Origin: Nitriliruptoraceae bacterium
GTDB lineage: Bacteria > Actinomycetota > Nitriliruptoria > Nitriliruptorales > Nitriliruptoraceae
Direction of reading: 5' to 3'
Length of the DNA: 53,999 nucleotides
Assembly (NCBI GenBank): GCA_003563915.1
Contig: PWTE01000160.1
Span: 1-53,999 of the forward strand
Shown here: positions 16,079-24,857 of the stretch, piece after piece
Position numbering within the stretch: the first letter of the stretch is position 1
How the letters are laid out: every line of letters begins with the position of its first letter
Program-made: the position numbers and the translations under genes
Notes under the pieces: generated by a model
What the model was told of the DNA's origin: nothing
The model's input: the letters and a program-made list of their open reading frames with translations, nothing else
Database searches by the model: none

Positions 16079-17209
16079 ATGATCACGAGTACGACGGATG
16101 GCCGCGGCGATCGTCGGTGCTACCGGCAGGCGGTGGTTCCGCTGGTCGCGCTGGCCATGTTATGGGGCTGCACCGACGGCGGTCAGGAGCAGCCCGAACC
16201 CGCGCCGCTCCCCGCCGAGGAGGCATCGGAGGAGGCGTCGCTCCTGGGGGCGCGGGTCGCCGTGGTGCTGCCACCGCGGACCGACCTCGACACGGCCGCT
16301 ATGGAGCAGCTCCAGGAACAGGTGTCGTCGGTCGGTGAGGCGTACGGCACCGACATCCGTTCCGTCCGCGCCGTGGCGCCGGAGACGGACGGGTTCGTCC
16401 GTGACGTCGCGGCGTTGCTCGTGCGGGATGGTGCCGGCCTGACCTGCATCCTCGGCGCATCCGGGCCGTCGCTGGCACGGGAGCTCCGCGAGCTGCATCC
16501 CGATCGTCGCTTCTGCGCGATCACCTCCGAGGAGCCCCCGGCAGAGCCGACCGAGGGGGTGGACGTCGTGGCGCTTCGCACGGCCGAGGTCGGCCACCTC
16601 CTCGGGGCTGTCGCAGCGGACCTGGCGGGTGAGGGCACCGTGCTGCTCGCGCTCGGCCCCACGCAGCTCCAGGAAGGCCCCTTCATCGCGGGGCTCGAGG
16701 CGGGACTGGGCCCAGCCCCACCGGCCGTGCTCGATCGCGAGGTCCCCGTCCAACAGGCCGTGGCGGCGGCGGTCGCCGAGGGCGCAACCGTGCTGATCGT
16801 GGGGACAGGTCCAGGGTCGCGTCCGATCCTCGATGCGGGGCTCGCCAGCGGGATGACGGTCATCGCGCACACGGGGATCGTCGAGGAGGGCGACGCGGTC
16901 GCGGTGACGTGGGACGTGAGCTGGTCCCGGGCGTTGTCGCCCGCGCTCGATCGCCTGCTCGGTGTGGACCAACCCGCGCCGCTCAGCTACGGCCTCCGCG
17001 AGGGCATCTTCCGGACCGAGCTCGGACCCGCCGCCGACGAGGGCCTGGAGGTGCTGCTGAAGACGATCCGCAAGCAACTCGTCGATGGTGACCGCGACCC
17101 CCTCGTCCCGGTCGAGCCTGAGCAGGACGAGGAGGAGGACGAGCTCGACGCGAACGGCACGCCGGAGGAGGACCCGGGAGGCGACGAGGCAGGTGCCACC
17201 GCAGGCTGA
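16079..17209 (+). CDS. BMP/PnrA-like substrate-binding lipoprotein
   Basis: 376 residues. Signal peptide with Arg residues, hydrophobic core (AVVPLVALAMLW) and lipobox LWGC, so it is an exported lipoprotein anchored outside the membrane. The mature part resembles Bmp/PnrA-type binding proteins (ABC or sugar-binding fold): ARVAVVLPPRTD, a mid-protein GEGTVLLALGPTQL, and ILIVGTGPGSRPILDAGLASGM. The C-terminal 35 residues are an acidic, low-complexity tail (QDEEEDELD). Normally such proteins feed a nucleoside ABC transporter, but none is adjacent. The next gene, pyk, follows in the same direction. Confidence 0.7.
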   Translation: MITSTTDGRGDRRCYRQAVVPLVALAMLWGCTDGGQEQPEPAPLPAEEASEEASLLGARVAVVLPPRTDLDTAAMEQLQEQVSSVGEAYGTDIRSVRAVAPETDGFVRDVAALLVRDGAGLTCILGASGPSLARELRELHPDRRFCAITSEEPPAEPTEGVDVVALRTAEVGHLLGAVAADLAGEGTVLLALGPTQLQEGPFIAGLEAGLGPAPPAVLDREVPVQQAVAAAVAEGATVLIVGTGPGSRPILDAGLASGMTVIAHTGIVEEGDAVAVTWDVSWSRALSPALDRLLGVDQPAPLSYGLREGIFRTELGPAADEGLEVLLKTIRKQLVDGDRDPLVPVEPEQDEEEDELDANGTPEEDPGGDEAGATAG

Positions 17210-17241
17210 TCGGAACCCGCACCGGCGAGGGGATCGCGCCC

Positions 17242-17247
17242 TACGAT
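17242..17247 (+). promoter_or_regulatory. Candidate -10 element of pyk
   Basis: TACGAT overlaps an in-frame ATG at 17246, which argues that pyk really starts at the GTG at 17279 downstream of it. Confidence 0.45.
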
Positions 17248-17278
17248 GCGAGCGCCGACCGACCACCGTGAGGATGCC

Positions 17279-18712
17279 GTGCGCCGTGCCAAGATCGTCG
17301 CGACCCTCGGGCCCGCCCTGGAGGACCCAGATCGTCTCCGCGCAGCCATCGCCGCCGGGATCGATGTCGTCCGGCTGAACTTCTCGCACGGCACCAAGGA
17401 GGAGCACCAGGCTCGCCTGGACCTCGTGCACGACATCGCCGACGACCTGGGCAAGAACGTCGGCAGCCTGGGCGACCTGCAGGGGCCCAAGATCCGGCTG
17501 GGCATGCTCCCCGACGAGGGCATCCTGCTGGAGGATGGTGGCGAGGTGATCCTCGTCTCCGGGGTCGAGGAGGTGGAGAACCACGAGGAGGACGGCGTGC
17601 CCGTGCTCCCCGTCGTCTACGAACACCTCGCCAAGGACGTCGAGCCCGGTGCGTTGATCCTCATGGACGACGGCCTGCTGCGGCTGGTCGTCTCCTCGGC
17701 GGATGGTGACCGGGTGCACGCACGGGTGGTCGTCGGAGGCTCGGCGAAGTCCCGGAAGGGGGTGAACCTCCCGGGTGTCGCGGTGTCCGCCTCCAGTCTG
17801 ACGGACAAGGACCGTGAGGACTGTCGCACGATGGTCGAGATCGATGTCGACTGGATCGCCCTATCGTTCGTTCGTCGGCCCGAGGATGTCCTGGAGGTCC
17901 GCGAGATCGTCCGATCCCACGGAGGCGTCCAGCCGATCATCAGCAAGCTGGAGCGCCCGGAAGCGGTCGACAACCTCGAGGGGATCATCGCCGTGACCGA
18001 CGCCGTGATGGTCGCGCGCGGAGACCTCGGCGTGGAGATCGGCCCGGAGCGGGTCCCCGCGATCCAGAAGCAGATGATCGACCTGGCCAACCGTGCCAGC
18101 CGACCGGTCATCACCGCCACCGAGATGCTCGACTCGATGATCCGCAGCCCGCGGCCTACCCGCGCCGAGGCCTCGGACGTCGCCAACGCGATCTTCGACG
18201 GCACCGACGCGGTCATGCTGTCCGGCGAGACGGCCGCCGGCCGCTACCCCGTCGAAGCCGTCCGCACCATGGCGCGCATCATCGAGGTCGCCGAGGCCGC
18301 CGCGGATCGGGTCCACACCGTCGCCCCGACCACCGACAAGGACCTCGGACGGGTCGTTGCGAAGGCGTCGATCCAGATCGCGGACGACGTCGACGCCGTC
18401 GCGATCCTCGTGTTCAGCCTGTCCGGCAAGTCGGTGCAGCTGGTGTCGAAGGTCCGGCCGAAGCAGCCGGTCATCGGCCTGACCACCGATGAACGCTCCA
18501 AACGACGGTTCGCGATGATGTGGGGTACCGACGGGCAGATGGTCCCCATGAAGGACCACTCCATGGACCTGATCGTGGCCGCCGAGGAGATCTGCTTCGA
18601 ACACGGCTACGGGTCGCGCGGCGACACGATCGTGATCGTCTCCGGGATCCCGGGTGGTGTCGGCGGCACCAACCGGGTGCTGGTCCACCGCCTCGGCGAG
18701 ACCTCCGACTGA
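17279..18712 (+). CDS. pyk: Pyruvate kinase
   Basis: Makes ATP and pyruvate from phosphoenolpyruvate in glycolysis. 477 residues, the normal length. N-terminal RRAKIVATLGPA, NFSHGTKEEH, LGDLQGPKIR, the catalytic-lysine region IISKLERPEAVDNL, the metal site VMVARGDLGVEIG and TATEMLDSMI are all present, followed by the C-terminal allosteric domain. The GTG at 17279 is chosen over ATG 17246 because GAGG sits five bases upstream and the earlier ATG falls in the -10 element. A 26-bp tandem repeat follows the stop. Confidence 0.96.
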   Translation: MRRAKIVATLGPALEDPDRLRAAIAAGIDVVRLNFSHGTKEEHQARLDLVHDIADDLGKNVGSLGDLQGPKIRLGMLPDEGILLEDGGEVILVSGVEEVENHEEDGVPVLPVVYEHLAKDVEPGALILMDDGLLRLVVSSADGDRVHARVVVGGSAKSRKGVNLPGVAVSASSLTDKDREDCRTMVEIDVDWIALSFVRRPEDVLEVREIVRSHGGVQPIISKLERPEAVDNLEGIIAVTDAVMVARGDLGVEIGPERVPAIQKQMIDLANRASRPVITATEMLDSMIRSPRPTRAEASDVANAIFDGTDAVMLSGETAAGRYPVEAVRTMARIIEVAEAAADRVHTVAPTTDKDLGRVVAKASIQIADDVDAVAILVFSLSGKSVQLVSKVRPKQPVIGLTTDERSKRRFAMMWGTDGQMVPMKDHSMDLIVAAEEICFEHGYGSRGDTIVIVSGIPGGVGGTNRVLVHRLGETSD

Positions 18713-18717
18713 CCCAC

Positions 18718-18784
18718 GCCGCTACCGGCCGATCCGGGTTGCGGCCGCTACCGGCCGATCCGGGTTGCGGCCGCTACCGGCCGA
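18718..18784. repeat. 26-bp tandem repeat, about 2.6 copies, between pyk and the SH3-NUDIX gene
   Basis: The unit starts GCCGCTACCGGCC and ends CGGGTTGCG; identical copies begin at 18718 and 18744, and a third at 18770 diverges after 15 bases. Each unit holds GGCC half-palindromes able to pair with the next copy. The third copy contains the stop codon and last codons of the convergent NUDIX gene. It may act as a bidirectional terminator or be a polymorphic repeat. Confidence 0.85.
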
Positions 18785-19520
18785 CATCCACCGGGGTGTC
18801 GGGCGGGCCGTCGCGCAGCAGGGTGGCGAGGTGGTCCGCCAGGGCGGCTGGCGCAACCGTGAGGTCCCCGTTCCTGAGCTCGTCGAGGGTGAACCACCTG
18901 GCCTCGTCGATGCCGTGGTCATCCAGCGGTGCCTGCGTCGGATCCCACCCGTCGCAGGAGGCGAGGAACCACCGTTCCGACTGGTCCAGGTGGACGCCTC
19001 GGAACACGAAGGTCACGCGTCGGGACCAGACCCAAGGCCCGATCGACACCTCCAACCCCAGTTCCTCGGTCAGCTCGCGGACCGCCGCGTCGACGTGGTC
19101 CTCGCCCGGCTGCAGCCCGCCGCCCGGCGCGGTCCAGACGCGCCGGCCGTCACCCGGATGGTGCGCGATCAGCAGCGCGCGGTCCTGCGGATCGAGCAGG
19201 AGCACGCGGGCAGCTTCCCGTTCGACCGGGGCTCCAGCGGTCCCGACCATCGGTTCGGCCGGGAGCTTCGGGTGCGCAGGCACGACCCGCGACGCCAGGA
19301 CCGCGCCCTGCGGCACGATGTGGAGCTGTACCGCCCGGTCGACGACCATCAGCACCTCACCATCGTGGGCGATCAGCCGACCCACGAGGTCCGAGGGGCG
19401 AGGATCGTCTGCCGTCGCACCGGCCGTGTGGCGCAGTGAGACGCGTTCCCCGACGTCGCCCGGGGTCACCCTGGCGACGTACCGACCGTGTGCCCCGGCC
19501 GCGGGGTGTCTCGAGCCCAT
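18774..19520 (-). CDS. SH3-like domain fused to a NUDIX hydrolase
   Basis: 248 residues. The first 85 residues look like the SH3-type beta-barrel at the N-terminus of Rv0428c-like acetyltransferases (GERVSLRHT...DLVGRLIAHDGEVLMVVDRAVQLHIVPQGAVLASRVVP). Instead of an acetyltransferase, a NUDIX domain follows, with a full NUDIX box (G-x5-E-x7-RELTEELG, about 132-155). Substrate unknown; NUDIX enzymes hydrolyse nucleoside diphosphate derivatives. The ATG shares a base with the ppx stop (TGATG); a GTG one codon earlier overlaps it as GTGA. It is the last gene of the ppk-NUDIX-sixA-ppx operon. Confidence 0.8.
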   Translation of the reverse strand: MGSRHPAAGAHGRYVARVTPGDVGERVSLRHTAGATADDPRPSDLVGRLIAHDGEVLMVVDRAVQLHIVPQGAVLASRVVPAHPKLPAEPMVGTAGAPVEREAARVLLLDPQDRALLIAHHPGDGRRVWTAPGGGLQPGEDHVDAAVRELTEELGLEVSIGPWVWSRRVTFVFRGVHLDQSERWFLASCDGWDPTQAPLDDHGIDEARWFTLDELRNGDLTVAPAALADHLATLLRDGPPDTPVDVGR

Positions 19521-21040
19521 CACGGCCTGGCGACCGTGTCGGTGACCTGGACCTCGAGACCGAAGGCGTGGCGGAACAGCTGGGTCCTGCGATCCAGTTC
19601 GGCGTCGGTGGTGTGCAGCCCCCCTCCGGACAGCTCGAGCTTCACGACGTCGGCGACGTGGACGGCGACACCGGTCACGGCCTGGTCGCGGGCGCGGTCC
19701 AGCCCGTCCGCGACCTGCAGCAGCGCCAGCAGCCGCTGGACACGGGTCTGCTCGGCTCCGGGCAACGAGGCGTAGGGCGGGTAGCTCTTGCCGATCCCCC
19801 GTGAGCGGTGGTATCGGACCAGGGTGGTCAGGATGGCGGATTCGTCGGGGTCGAAGCCGCGCAGCTCGGAGTTCTGGACCAGGTACGCGCCGTGCTCGTG
19901 CTGGCGTCGCAGGGCGACCGCCTCGCCGACGCTGTGGAGCTCGGCGGCGAAGCGCAGCAGGTCCCCGTCGCGATCCGATAGTCCATGCAGTCCCCGCGTC
20001 CCCTCGAAGATCTGCTCCGCAAGGTCGGCGACGTGCACCGGGTGAGGATCGTCAGGCGTGAAGACCTCCCGGATCCGAGCCACCTCGCTGCTCCGCAGCT
20101 CGGCTGCCGTCGGCGGGGAGACGACACCGTGCGCGTCGAAGAGCAGGCCCTCGCGCAGACCCCAGTCGCTCACCGTCGTCGTGGTGATCTCCAAGCGCTC
20201 GAGGACCCGGGTCAACACGATCGCGGCGACGTGGAGGTGATCCGCGCGTCGTTCCTTCATCCCGGGGACGGCGATGCGGCCGTCGAGATCCAACCCGACG
20301 AGCTCGTCGCGCAACGCCTCGAGCTCCTGGCGGGTCACGCGGAACTGATTGAGGGTCGCCGGGAGCCAGATGGCCTCATCGATCGCGGCGATCCGGGCGA
20401 GCGCACGCACGGTCCCCCCGACCGCGACGATGGTTCCCGGAGCGTTGGCGCGTATCGTGTCGACGAGGGGATCGAGGGCGTCGTCGACCGCCGACCGGAT
20501 CGCGCGGATGTCCTTGCGGCGGATGGGGTCGCGGGTCACCAGCGCGGACATCCGACTGGCCCCGAGCGGTACCGACGCCGACCACACGATCTGCCCGCCG
20601 ATCCCGATCGCGAACTCGAGCGAGCCACCGCCCAGATCCATCACCAGGACCGGCTCGTGGTGCACCGCGACCGCCGCCCGTACCCCCAGGTAGGCCAGGC
20701 GTGCCTCGGCGAGCCCGTCGAGCACCTGGACCTCGGCGCCAGCAGCCTCGGAGAGCTCGGCGATGACCTCGGCTCCGTTGTCGGCGTCGCGCAGCGCCGC
20801 GGTCGCCACGGCCAGTCGTTCCTGCGCGCCACTGCGCCGTGCCAGCTCCGTCAGGTGCGCGACCGTCGCGACGGCGGACCCACGCTCGTCATCCGGGATC
20901 GCGCCGTGCCTGGCGACGGTGCGACCGAGGTGGAGCATCTCCCGTTCACGGAGCACGGGGGTGAGACGGTGTCCGTCCAGGTCCGCGACCAGGACGTGGA
21001 ACGAGTTGCTCCCCAGGTCCAGGATCGAACAGCGCATCAT
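19520..21040 (-). CDS. ppx: Exopolyphosphatase/pppGpp phosphatase (Ppx/GppA)
   Basis: 506 residues. ASKHA-fold N-terminal half with the first phosphate loop LDLGSNSFHVLVAD and second loop MDLGGGSLEFAIG; the C-terminal part (from about 315) is HD-like, with LHSVGEAVALRRQHEHGAYLVQNSEL, so it resembles the longer two-part Ppx form. It degrades polyphosphate from the non-reducing end and may also act on pppGpp. The start overlaps the SixA-like gene as ATGA. Presence in one operon with ppk1 suggests opposing control of polyphosphate. Confidence 0.9.
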   Translation of the reverse strand: MMRCSILDLGSNSFHVLVADLDGHRLTPVLREREMLHLGRTVARHGAIPDDERGSAVATVAHLTELARRSGAQERLAVATAALRDADNGAEVIAELSEAAGAEVQVLDGLAEARLAYLGVRAAVAVHHEPVLVMDLGGGSLEFAIGIGGQIVWSASVPLGASRMSALVTRDPIRRKDIRAIRSAVDDALDPLVDTIRANAPGTIVAVGGTVRALARIAAIDEAIWLPATLNQFRVTRQELEALRDELVGLDLDGRIAVPGMKERRADHLHVAAIVLTRVLERLEITTTTVSDWGLREGLLFDAHGVVSPPTAAELRSSEVARIREVFTPDDPHPVHVADLAEQIFEGTRGLHGLSDRDGDLLRFAAELHSVGEAVALRRQHEHGAYLVQNSELRGFDPDESAILTTLVRYHRSRGIGKSYPPYASLPGAEQTRVQRLLALLQVADGLDRARDQAVTGVAVHVADVVKLELSGGGLHTTDAELDRRTQLFRHAFGLEVQVTDTVARP

Positions 21041-21495
21041 GCCGGCGGGGCGAGGTAGGTCGCGGCGGAGATCTCGGGCGTCCCCTGGAGTATCCAGGTG
21101 CTGCCCTTCTTCCAGCGCAGCTCGTCCGAGCTGACGACGCCGCGGTGGTGCAGGTCCGTGATGGCCGCGCTGATCACGTCCCCGTGGCTGCACAGTACCG
21201 CAGGCGTGTCGCCCAGGCGTCGCGCCAGGCGCTGGAACGCTTCCAGGGGGGCGCCCTCTGCGAGCGCCTCCTCTTCCTCGATGTCGAGGTTGCGGTCGGC
21301 GGCTAGGGGCTCGACGGTCTGCACGCAACGGGTGAGCGGACTCGTCAGGACACGTTCGACCGGGTGGCCCGCGTACTGCGCGATCACGCCCTCGGCCTGG
21401 CGCCATCCCTTGTCCGACAGTGGTCGGATGCGATCGTCGCCCACCCACCGGGAGCGGTCACCGGCGTGGGCGTGGCGAAGGAGGTAGAGGGTCAT
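21037..21495 (-). CDS. SixA-like histidine phosphatase
   Basis: 152 residues of the histidine phosphatase superfamily: N-terminal RHG-type motif LYLLRHAHAGDRS and the second catalytic His in VLCSHGDVI, with LTSPLTRCVQTVEPLA between. Start (ATG 21495) and stop overlap both neighbours as ATGA. In mycobacteria the two-domain protein MutT1 (Rv2985), encoded beside ppk1, fuses a NUDIX domain to such a phosphatase domain. Here the two domains are separate consecutive genes, so this protein probably works with the preceding NUDIX protein rather than as a phosphohistidine phosphatase. Confidence 0.8.
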   Translation of the reverse strand: MTLYLLRHAHAGDRSRWVGDDRIRPLSDKGWRQAEGVIAQYAGHPVERVLTSPLTRCVQTVEPLAADRNLDIEEEEALAEGAPLEAFQRLARRLGDTPAVLCSHGDVISAAITDLHHRGVVSSDELRWKKGSTWILQGTPEISAATYLAPPA

Positions 21496-21944
21496 CGGGT
21501 CGTCCCTCCTCGTTCGTCGGGATGGTCGGTCCGCAGGCACTCGTCCAGGATCGCTCGTTCGTGACCGTAGGTGAGCAGACCAGCGGCGTCGTGCACCGAT
21601 ACCCAGCGCGCCAGGGCGACCTCGTGATCGGCGGGGCGCTGCCGGGGATCGCCGGACTCGGGCGTCATCCGGAACCAGCGCACCCGCTTCGGCCGGTCGC
21701 CGACGCGGTAGGTCGCGCTGGACAGTTCGCGGCCCAGGATCGCCGTCACGCCGGTCTCCTCGGCGACCTCACGCAGGGCGGCGGTGGCGGCGTCCTCGCC
21801 CGGATCGAGCTTGCCCTTCGGCAGAGACCAGTCGTCGTAGCGGGGCCGGTGGACCACCAGCACCTCGGTGCTACCGACCGTGGGACGCAGGACGACGCCT
21901 CCCGCCGCTTCGATCGTGCGGCCGTCCCGAGCATCCGTCGTCAT
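21492..21944 (-). CDS. NUDIX hydrolase, MutT1 N-domain-like
   Basis: 150 residues with NUDIX box KGKLDPGEDAATAALREVAEETGV and the preceding DDWSLPKG typical of MutT/Ap4A hydrolases. MutT1-type enzymes degrade 8-oxo-(d)GTP and diadenosine polyphosphates. It starts 10 nt after ppk1 ends and its stop overlaps the SixA-like start (ATGA). Together the two genes equal the mycobacterial MutT1 protein, whose gene is also a neighbour of ppk1, which is why I read them as a functional pair. Confidence 0.85.
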   Translation of the reverse strand: MTTDARDGRTIEAAGGVVLRPTVGSTEVLVVHRPRYDDWSLPKGKLDPGEDAATAALREVAEETGVTAILGRELSSATYRVGDRPKRVRWFRMTPESGDPRQRPADHEVALARWVSVHDAAGLLTYGHERAILDECLRTDHPDERGGTTR

Positions 21945-21954
21945 CGGGTCGCCG

Positions 21955-24204
21955 TCACCGGTCGCTGCCGTTGACGCGAGCGTGGGCGCGCTCCTGCAGG
22001 GTCTCGTGGCTCTCGATCCCGACGCGTGTGGGGACCTGGGTCCAGACCCCGTCCGGTCCGAGCTCCCAGGCGAGGACGTCGTCGGTCAGTGCCACCTCGA
22101 GGATCTCCTCGAGGCGTGCCTTCAGGCTGGGCGCTTCGACGGGGGTGAGTGCCTCGACCCGCCGGTCGAGGTTGCGCGGCATCCAGTCCCCTGAACCGAT
22201 CACGTGGTTGTAGCCGCGTGCGTCGCTCCCGAAGCGGTAGAGGCGTGAGTGTTCCAGGTAGCGGCCGACGACCGACCGGACCGAGATGTTCTCGGACAGG
22301 CCGGGCACCCCGGGACGCAGGCAACAGATCCCCCGCACGATCAACTCGATCCGGGCCCCGGCCGCGGACGCGTCGTAGAGCGCGTCGATGATCTCCGCGT
22401 CGACCAGGCTGTTCATCTTGGCCACGATGTGCCCGTCGTCCGCTTCCGCCTCGCGGGCGATCAGCTCCAGCATGCGACGTCGGAAGGTCATCGGCGCGAC
22501 GATGAGCTTGCGGTAGTGCTCCTGCCGTGAGTACCCGGTCAGGACGTTGAAGAGGTCGGACAGTTCGGCGCCGAGTTCCGGGTCGGCGGTCAGGAGCCCG
22601 AGGTCCTCGTAGATCCGTGCCGTCTTGTCGTTGTAGTTGCCGGTCCCGATGTGGCAGTAGCGCCGGACGCCGTCGGGCTCCGACCGCACGACCAGCGCGA
22701 TCTTGGTGTGGGTCTTCAGGCCGACGACACCGTAGGCGACGTGCACCCCGGCCTCCTCCAGTGCCCGTGCCCACTCGATGTTCGCTTCCTCGTCGAAACG
22801 CGCCTTCAGTTCCACCAGCGCGACGACCTGCTTGCCCTCCTCGGCCGCGTCCAGGAGCGCTCGGATGATCGGGCTGCCTGGCCCGGAGGTGCGGTAGAGC
22901 GTCATCTTGATCGCCAGCACATCCGGGTCGGTTGCGGCAGCTTCGATCAGGGCCTGGGTCGAGGTGGTGAACGAGTCGTACGGGTGCTGCACCAGGAGGT
23001 CGCCCTCGCGCAGCACCTTGAAGATGTCCAGTTCCTCGCTGGGATCCGCACGCAGCCGGGGATCGGTGACCCGGTTGAAGGCCGGCTGCTTCAGGTCCGG
23101 TCGATCGAGGTCGTACAGCGCCCAGAGTCCCGAGAGATCGAGGGGGCTCGGCAGGACGATCACGTCCTCCTCGGTGATGCTGAGCTCGCGGATCAAGAGC
23201 CGGAGGACCTCGTCGGTCATGTCGGGCTCGACCTCGAGCCGGACGACGCGACCGAACCGCCGGCGGGTCAACTCCGACTCGATCGCTCGGAGCAGGTCGT
23301 CTGCCTCGTCCTCCTCCACCTCGATATCGGCGTTGCGGGTCACCCGGAAGACGTGGTGTTCGACGACCTCCAGACCCGGGAACAGCCGGTCGAGGTGCGC
23401 GGCGATCACCTGCTCGAGGGGGACGAAGCGCTCCCCGTCCGGTAGGACCACGAACCGGGGCAGGATCGGGGGGACCTTGATCCGCGCGAACCGCGACTCC
23501 TGGGTGCGTCGGTCACGCACGAGCACGGCGAGGTTGAGGGACAGGTTGGAGATGTAGGGGAACGGGTGTGCGGGGTCGACCGCCAGGGGCGTCAGGACCG
23601 GGAAGATGCGTTCCTCGAACATCTCGACCAGATGGCCACGATCCGTGTCGTCGAGCGTCTCCCAGTCCGAGAACCGGATCCCGGCCTCGGCGAGGCCGGG
23701 GACGAGTTCGTCACGGAAGACGAGGCTGTGCCGCAGCGACTGATCGGTCACGAGGTCCGCGATGGCTGCCAACTGCTCCGTCGGGGACATCAGGTCGGGG
23801 TTGGAGCCGATGACGTCGGCCGCGACCTGCTCCTTGAGACCGGCGACGCGGACCTGGAAGAACTCGTCCAGGTTGGACTGGAAGATCGCGAGGAACTTGG
23901 CCCGCTCCAGCAGCGGCAGTCCGGGATCCTCGGCGAGGGCCAGGACGCGCTCGTCGAACTGCAACCAGGACAGCTCGCGGTTCAGGTACCGGACGACCCC
24001 GTCATCCGGCTTCGGATGGAAGTGCAGGATGCCGGCGGTGTGCCGGGTCGAGGCTGCGTCGGGGCTGGGGCCGCCGTCGCTCAACGCGATCGCGGTCGAG
24101 GCGGGCGGGGAGGCAGCGGTGGAGGTCGGTGAGGCGGTCACCGGATCGGCGTGAGACGTTGGTGCATCGGCGGTCCCGGATGCGTCGGGCCACGGTGCGC
24201 TCAC
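21955..24204 (-). CDS. ppk1: Polyphosphate kinase 1
   Basis: Polymerises ATP gamma-phosphate into polyphosphate. 749 residues; the first 65 or so are a low-complexity Ala/Ser/Thr/Pro leader, then the N, H, C1 and C2 domains from YLNRELSWLQFDERVL onward. Catalytic histidines H499 (LKTHTK) and H518 (YCHIGTGNYN) are 19 residues apart as in E. coli H435/H454. The GTG start at 24204 has GGGAG upstream and TAGGCT as a candidate -10 at 24234-24239; the open frame continues further but without family similarity. It heads the polyphosphate operon. Confidence 0.95.
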   Translation of the reverse strand: MSAPWPDASGTADAPTSHADPVTASPTSTAASPPASTAIALSDGGPSPDAASTRHTAGILHFHPKPDDGVVRYLNRELSWLQFDERVLALAEDPGLPLLERAKFLAIFQSNLDEFFQVRVAGLKEQVAADVIGSNPDLMSPTEQLAAIADLVTDQSLRHSLVFRDELVPGLAEAGIRFSDWETLDDTDRGHLVEMFEERIFPVLTPLAVDPAHPFPYISNLSLNLAVLVRDRRTQESRFARIKVPPILPRFVVLPDGERFVPLEQVIAAHLDRLFPGLEVVEHHVFRVTRNADIEVEEDEADDLLRAIESELTRRRFGRVVRLEVEPDMTDEVLRLLIRELSITEEDVIVLPSPLDLSGLWALYDLDRPDLKQPAFNRVTDPRLRADPSEELDIFKVLREGDLLVQHPYDSFTTSTQALIEAAATDPDVLAIKMTLYRTSGPGSPIIRALLDAAEEGKQVVALVELKARFDEEANIEWARALEEAGVHVAYGVVGLKTHTKIALVVRSEPDGVRRYCHIGTGNYNDKTARIYEDLGLLTADPELGAELSDLFNVLTGYSRQEHYRKLIVAPMTFRRRMLELIAREAEADDGHIVAKMNSLVDAEIIDALYDASAAGARIELIVRGICCLRPGVPGLSENISVRSVVGRYLEHSRLYRFGSDARGYNHVIGSGDWMPRNLDRRVEALTPVEAPSLKARLEEILEVALTDDVLAWELGPDGVWTQVPTRVGIESHETLQERAHARVNGSDR

Positions 24205-24263
24205 AGGTTCTCCCTCGTCCTTCCGGCCGAACCAGCCTACGGGGTGGTCCGGCACCGTGGAGT

Positions 24264-24289
24264 TCCCGGATGGTCCTCCCGGATGGTCC
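24264..24289. repeat. Perfect 13-bp tandem duplication in the ppk1/ferredoxin divergent region
   Basis: TCCCGGATGGTCC occurs twice head to tail (24264-24276 and 24277-24289). It lies just upstream of the ppk1 promoter and could be a regulator binding site or a small slippage duplication. Confidence 0.7.
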
Positions 24290-24494
24290 AGGGGGCGTAC
24301 GCCGGAGCGTAGGCGAACATCCGACCAACAGCGGGGCCCCGCGGTGCGCGCGGCGACCACGCTGATTGGTCGGGTTGCCCGTCCGGCGGGTACGGTGTCG
24401 CGGAGAGAACGACATGTCGCCTCCGGGCTCGGCAGCGTCCCGAGATCGGCGACGACAGAGCGTGCGGGACGAGCGCCCAAGAGGAGGACGACGG

Positions 24495-24818
24495 TTGACC
24501 TACACGATCGCTGAGCCCTGCATCGACGTCAAGGACAAGGCGTGCGTCGAGGAATGCCCGGTCGACTGCATCTACGAGGGCGGACGGATGCTCTACATCC
24601 ATCCGACGGAGTGCATCGACTGCGGCGCCTGCGAGCCGGTCTGCCCGGTCGAGGCGATCTTCTACGAGGACGATGTCCCGGACGAGTGGCAGGAGTTCAC
24701 CCCCATCAACGCGGAGTTCTTCGAGGACTCGGTGACCGGTCTGGGCTCCCCCGGAGGCGCCGCCGGTGTCGGCGCGGTCGACAAGGACCACCCGAAGATC
24801 GAGGCTTGGGAGGCCTGA
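24495..24818 (+). CDS. fdxA: Seven-iron ferredoxin (first copy)
   Basis: 107 residues. Cysteines at 9, 17, 21 and 25 followed by CIDCGACEPVCP give one [3Fe-4S] and one [4Fe-4S] cluster, the pattern of actinobacterial FdxA. The C-terminal extension after the clusters (AEFFED..., ending HPKIEAWEA) also fits. It is a low-potential electron carrier, often for cytochromes P450. TTG start: GAGGAGG at 24481-24487 is seven bases upstream, and no ATG or GTG fits the conserved N-terminus. A strong terminator hairpin follows. Confidence 0.93.
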   Translation: MTYTIAEPCIDVKDKACVEECPVDCIYEGGRMLYIHPTECIDCGACEPVCPVEAIFYEDDVPDEWQEFTPINAEFFEDSVTGLGSPGGAAGVGAVDKDHPKIEAWEA

Positions 24819-24857
24819 GTTCCGCCGGGGGACCAGGACACGACGTCCCCGTATCGT

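Noticed and set aside
18718-18784. Possible CRISPR array
   Set aside because: The repeats are directly adjacent with no spacers and no cas genes occur nearby; it is a simple tandem repeat.
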